In this document: positions 5,447-8,313 of the stretch, piece after piece
How the letters are laid out: every line of letters starts with the position of its first letter
How positions within the stretch are numbered: position 1 is the stretch's first letter
Assembly: GCA_003694775.1 (NCBI GenBank)
Contig: RFJV01000268.1
Span: 1-8,313, forward strand
Origin: Chloroflexota bacterium
GTDB lineage: Bacteria > Chloroflexota > Anaerolineae > 4572-78 > J111
Direction of reading: 5' to 3'
DNA length: 8,313 nucleotides
Made by a program: the position numbers and the translations under genes
The notes under the pieces: model-generated
What the model was told of the DNA's origin: nothing
The model's input: the letters and a program-made list of their open reading frames with translations, nothing else
The model's database searches: none

Positions 5447-7669
5447 ATGACCATAAGAAAATCTGCTTACCTGCTGTTTAGCCTTCTGCTGGCCGGGCTG
5501 GCCCTCTTTCTAACCGGCTGTAACGCCCTGGGGCCAGTCAGCGGCAGTGAAATCGAATACAACCGGGAACCCATCAACCGGGACGAATGGCCCACCCCCA
5601 TCCCATCGCCGGAACCGGCCACCCCCACCCCCTTCCCGCGGGCCACACTCCCCCCCACCAGCACCCCCGCTCCCACGGCGACCCCCACGGCAGTCGCTTC
5701 GACCGCCGCGGATGAAGACGTGGCCGCGGTCGGCGGGCTGGATGCTGTGCTGGGCCAGCTAAGCACCACCGTGCTGAATGAGCTGTCGCCCGCGGCGGTT
5801 GGGTTTACCCTGCGCGATGGGGTCAAACTTCACCAGAAGCCCAGCGCCTCCTCCGAGGTGACCGGCACGGTGGAATCCGCGGAAATGCTGGCCGTCCTGG
5901 GCAAAAACAGCAATGCCAGCTGGCTGTACATCATCACCATCACCGCGGCCCAGGGCTGGGTTCCTCGCGACGTGGTCCGGCTGACCGGCAACCTGGCCGA
6001 CGCGCCGGTAGTGCCGGATGACCCGGTAGCCGCGTTCCTGGAAAAGCTGGCCCAGGGCGAAGCGCCGGCTGAAGGCCAGCCGGCGGCAGAAACCGCGGCC
6101 TCTACCGGCAGTGCGGCCCCTGCACCCGCGGTGGTGCAGGTCGCGGCAGAAATGCCGGCTCCGGCGTTTGCCGCGGTCGCTTCCGGGCGGGTCGCCCAAA
6201 AAATAGACCTGCGCCGCGGGCCGGGCGAACAGTTCGGCGCGGTGGCCGAGGTGACGGTGGACGAGCCGGTCACAGTGCTTGCCAGAAGCGAGTCCGGGGA
6301 CTGGGTGGTGGTCGAGGCCCCCAACGGACGGGTCGGCTGGGCTCCGGTTTCGGCCCTGTCCCTTGACGGGTCACCCGCCGCGGCTCCCGCCGTGCTGACC
6401 GGCTGGGTGCAGAGCAACGAGCTGACCGTGCGGGAGGGGCCGGGTATCTACTACTCGCCGGTGGGCAAGCTGGGCATCAACGAACTGGTGGCGGTCAAGG
6501 CCATCAGCAGTGACCGGAGCTGGGTGCAGGTGGAAACCCGCGGCGGTGGCCGGGGCTGGCTGTCCACCCGCTTCCTGGATGTGTCCGGCAGTCTGGCCGA
6601 CGTGCCGGTCAGCGACGCGGTCATCCAGACCGCGGCGGCCCCAGCCGAGGCCGAAATCGCGGTCGCTCCGGTGGGCCGGCCCATCTCTCAAAGTGTGATG
6701 GTCATCCAGCGGGAAAGCGGCGGCGACATCCTGGTAATCAGGCCGGATGGCTCCGGCCTGCGCAAGCTGACCACCGGCATCGACCCGGCCCTGTCGCCAG
6801 ATGGTCAGACCGTGGCCTTTACCCGCTGGCAGGGGGACGTCGGCTCGCTGTGGCTGATTGGCATCGATGGGAGCAACGAGCGCAAAGTGCTCGACTTTAC
6901 CCGGAAGGCCAAAGGCGCGGAATGGTCGCCGGACGGAACCAAAATCGCGGTCAACTTCCAGCAGGGAGGCCGGCTGGAAGACAAACAGGAATGTGAGGAC
7001 ATCGACAAGGTTGGGCGTCCGCCCTGGAATGCACGGGATTTCAAGGTTAAAACCCGCTTTACCAGCGACGGCGATGTGGAAGTAAAGCTGTGCTACGTTC
7101 TGCCGCCGGACGCCCACTGGAACGTACGGGTGGTCAACCTGGCCGATGGCTCCTACGCCGATTACGACGGGGGGACGTATGCCTTCCGTCCGGCCTGGGA
7201 CCCGGCCCGGCCCTGGCGGCTGGTGACCGACGGCGGGCGGGGCCTGGTTGCCACAGACCTGAACAACCCGGCCCAACCGGTCCGCCTGACCGACGTGGTG
7301 GGCGACAGTTCGCCGGTCTTTTCGCCGGATGGGCGCTACCTGCTGGTATCTGCCGGAGGCACAGCCAGCGACCAGGGGTACGACATCTACCGGCTCAATG
7401 CCGATGGAAGCGGCCGGGTGCGGCTGACCAAAACTCCGCTGTGGGTGGGGGTCCAGCCCGATGCGGACAAAACCTGGAACAACGTGGCCCCGGCCTGGTC
7501 GCCGGACGGGTCGCAGATAGCCTTCCTCACCGACCGGAGCGGTCGCTGGGAAATCTGGGTGATGAATCCGGACGGCTCCAACCCGCACCCCCTCTTCAGC
7601 AACGACATCAACGACCAGCTCAACCTCTCGTACCACTTTGTGGACGAGCGGGTCATTAGCTGGCGGTAA
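5447..7669 (+). CDS. Lipoprotein with three SH3b-like modules and a TolB/WD40-like beta-propeller
   Basis: A 740-residue surface lipoprotein of unknown specific function. The signal peptide ends in lipobox L-T-G-C with Cys25. A Pro/Thr-rich linker (about 48-85) would extend it from the membrane. Three SH3b-like modules follow at about 118-181, 245-308 and 319-381. Modules 2 and 3 have the usual L-R-R-G-P-G and V-R-E-G-P-G motifs and end in G-W; module 1 keeps the G-W but has lost R-x-G-P-G. Modules 1 and 2 are joined by an Ala/Pro-rich linker. From about 410 onward lies a TolB-like propeller with S-P-D-G motifs at 450-453, 494-497, 626-629 and 685-688, and D-G-S blade turns. An insert between the second and third motifs carries the only non-lipobox cysteines, C516 and C549. 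SH3b domains often bind cell wall or peptides, and TolB-like propellers bind proteins. The 12-bp gap and the coupled ribosome site place it in the efflux operon, perhaps as an accessory or envelope-sensing part, though it may be functionally separate. Confidence 0.9.
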   Translation: MTIRKSAYLLFSLLLAGLALFLTGCNALGPVSGSEIEYNREPINRDEWPTPIPSPEPATPTPFPRATLPPTSTPAPTATPTAVASTAADEDVAAVGGLDAVLGQLSTTVLNELSPAAVGFTLRDGVKLHQKPSASSEVTGTVESAEMLAVLGKNSNASWLYIITITAAQGWVPRDVVRLTGNLADAPVVPDDPVAAFLEKLAQGEAPAEGQPAAETAASTGSAAPAPAVVQVAAEMPAPAFAAVASGRVAQKIDLRRGPGEQFGAVAEVTVDEPVTVLARSESGDWVVVEAPNGRVGWAPVSALSLDGSPAAAPAVLTGWVQSNELTVREGPGIYYSPVGKLGINELVAVKAISSDRSWVQVETRGGGRGWLSTRFLDVSGSLADVPVSDAVIQTAAAPAEAEIAVAPVGRPISQSVMVIQRESGGDILVIRPDGSGLRKLTTGIDPALSPDGQTVAFTRWQGDVGSLWLIGIDGSNERKVLDFTRKAKGAEWSPDGTKIAVNFQQGGRLEDKQECEDIDKVGRPPWNARDFKVKTRFTSDGDVEVKLCYVLPPDAHWNVRVVNLADGSYADYDGGTYAFRPAWDPARPWRLVTDGGRGLVATDLNNPAQPVRLTDVVGDSSPVFSPDGRYLLVSAGGTASDQGYDIYRLNADGSGRVRLTKTPLWVGVQPDADKTWNNVAPAWSPDGSQIAFLTDRSGRWEIWVMNPDGSNPHPLFSNDINDQLNLSYHFVDERVISWR

Positions 7670-7679
7670 ACATAAATAT

Positions 7680-7713
7680 AAGGGAAGGACGAGATAAATC
7701 TCGTCCTTCCCTT
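7680..7713 (+). terminator. Strong hairpin, probable terminator of the efflux operon
   Basis: A perfect 15-bp stem pairs 7680-7694 with 7699-7713 around a 4-nt loop (TAAA), starting 10 nt after the lipoprotein stop codon. The following bases, TGAATTTTCC, hold only a broken U-run, so intrinsic termination may be inefficient; processing or mRNA protection is an alternative. The stem ends only 11 nt before the rsmD start, so the hairpin may also affect rsmD translation if transcripts read through. Confidence 0.75.
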
Positions 7714-7724
7714 TGAATTTTCCT

Positions 7725-8294
7725 ATGCGAGTGATAGCCGGTACGGCCAAAGGAAAAAAGCTGAAAGGTGTGCCCGGCGATACCACCCGGCCCATCACCG
7801 ACCGGACCAAGGAGGCGCTGTTCAACATTCTGGGGGACTGGATTGTTGACGCCCGCGTGCTGGACCTGTTCGGTGGGACAGGCGCGGTGGGCATCGAGGC
7901 GCTGAGCCGGGGCGCGGCCCACGTAACCTTTGTAGACCGGAGCGTGGCCGCGGTGCGCACCATTGCCGAGAATCTGCGCTGGACAGGTCTGAAATCGCGG
8001 GCCGACATTCGCCGGGCGGATGCGTTCAAGGTGCTGGCCCAGCCGCCGGAAACCGCGCCCTACGACCTGGTGTACATCGCTCCACCGCAGTACAAGCAAA
8101 TGTGGGCCAAGGCTCTGCAAATGCTGGACGAACGGCTGGATGAATGGCTGTCGCCGGACGGGCTGGTGGTGGTTCAGATTCACCCGGTGGAATACCAGGA
8201 GCTCTCTCTCCAGCACCTGCGCCTGTACGACCAGCGCCGCTACGGCAGTACCCTGCTGTGTTTTTATGAGCAAGGTAGCAAGGTAGCAAGGTAG
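7725..8294 (+). CDS. rsmD: 16S rRNA (guanine(966)-N2)-methyltransferase RsmD
   Basis: S-adenosylmethionine-dependent enzyme that, in characterised bacteria, methylates N2 of G966 (E. coli numbering) in 16S rRNA during small-subunit assembly. The 189-residue length fits the family. It opens M-R-V-I-A-G-T-A-K-G, followed by R-P-I-T-D-R-T-K-E-A-L-F, both hallmark RsmD segments. SAM motif I is D47-L-F-G-G-T-G53 with E58, and D71 (V-D-R-S) is the likely ribose-binding acidic residue. Motif IV, normally D/N-P-P-F/Y, reads A119-P-P-Q122. The C-terminal R-R-Y-G-S-T-L-L sequence is typical. ATG 7725 is preferred over the TTG at 7713 because it gives the standard RsmD N-terminus and TTG 7713 begins on the last hairpin base; no clear Shine-Dalgarno site is seen. 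The last codons (from about 8269) lie in an octamer repeat. In many genomes coaD follows rsmD, but the window ends here. Confidence 0.92.
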   Translation: MRVIAGTAKGKKLKGVPGDTTRPITDRTKEALFNILGDWIVDARVLDLFGGTGAVGIEALSRGAAHVTFVDRSVAAVRTIAENLRWTGLKSRADIRRADAFKVLAQPPETAPYDLVYIAPPQYKQMWAKALQMLDERLDEWLSPDGLVVVQIHPVEYQELSLQHLRLYDQRRYGSTLLCFYEQGSKVAR

Positions 8295-8313
8295 CAAAGT
8301 AGCAAGGTAGCAA
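8269..8313 (+). repeat. Tandem octamer repeat AGCAAGGT, about 5.6 copies
   Basis: Units begin at 8269, 8277, 8285, 8293, 8301 and 8309; the fourth reads AGCAAAGT and the last is cut by the window edge. The array overlaps the rsmD 3' end, encodes its last residues (G-S-K-V-A-R) and supplies its TAG stop (8292-8294). Since 8 is not a multiple of 3, the array passes through all three frames, and TAG (in GGTAGCAA) meets every frame within 24 bp. The true length is unknown because it continues past the window. Confidence 0.9.

Noticed and set aside
7713..7724. TTG 7713 as the rsmD start
   Set aside because: It begins on the last base of the hairpin stem; ATG 7725 yields the canonical M-R-V-I-A-G start of RsmD.
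6371..8029. Long minus-strand open frame (552 codons) across the lipoprotein 3' half and rsmD
   Set aside because: It crosses the terminator hairpin and two well-supported + strand genes; composition is that of a shadow frame.

Overview
The window is GC-rich and fully packed with five genes, all on the + strand. Three things suggest an uncultured or environmental Chloroflexota (Anaerolineae-like) genome: a lipoprotein-type efflux adaptor, a surface lipoprotein with a Pro/Thr linker, SH3b modules and a TolB-like propeller, and an RsmD of an unusual subtype. This placement is inferred from protein style; no rRNA or other phylogenetic marker is present.

Layout. Bases 1-564 hold a MarR-family regulator whose 5' end lies outside the window. 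It overlaps by 4 bp (ATGA) the gene for a lipoprotein membrane-fusion (adaptor) protein, 561-1964. A spacer of about 100 bp made of direct and inverted repeats (1963-2059) follows. Next come a full-length RND (AcrB/HAE1-type) efflux pump, 2075-5434, and 12 bp later a 740-residue lipoprotein with three SH3b-like modules and a TolB/WD40-like propeller, 5447-7669. A strong 15-bp hairpin at 7680-7713 probably ends this operon. The last gene, 7725-8294, is rsmD (16S rRNA guanine-N2 methyltransferase). Its final codons run into an 8-bp tandem repeat that continues to the window edge.

How the genes fit together. MarR proteins commonly repress drug-efflux genes and respond to small ligands. Regulator, adaptor, pump and SH3b/propeller lipoprotein look like one transcription unit, because of the overlap, the short gaps and the Shine-Dalgarno site that overlaps the pump stop codon. 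No TolC-like outer-membrane factor is encoded here. If the host is monoderm, as most Chloroflexota are thought to be, the pump would work without an outer-membrane channel, and the fourth gene is a candidate accessory part on the outer face of the membrane. rsmD is a housekeeping gene and probably belongs to a different unit.

The items most worth a second look are the adaptor/pump/SH3b-propeller set, the competing-hairpin repeat between adaptor and pump genes, the octamer repeat forming the rsmD 3' end, and the A-P-P-Q sequence where most RsmD proteins carry D/N-P-P-F/Y. I saw no tRNA, rRNA, CRISPR array, transposase or prophage gene.
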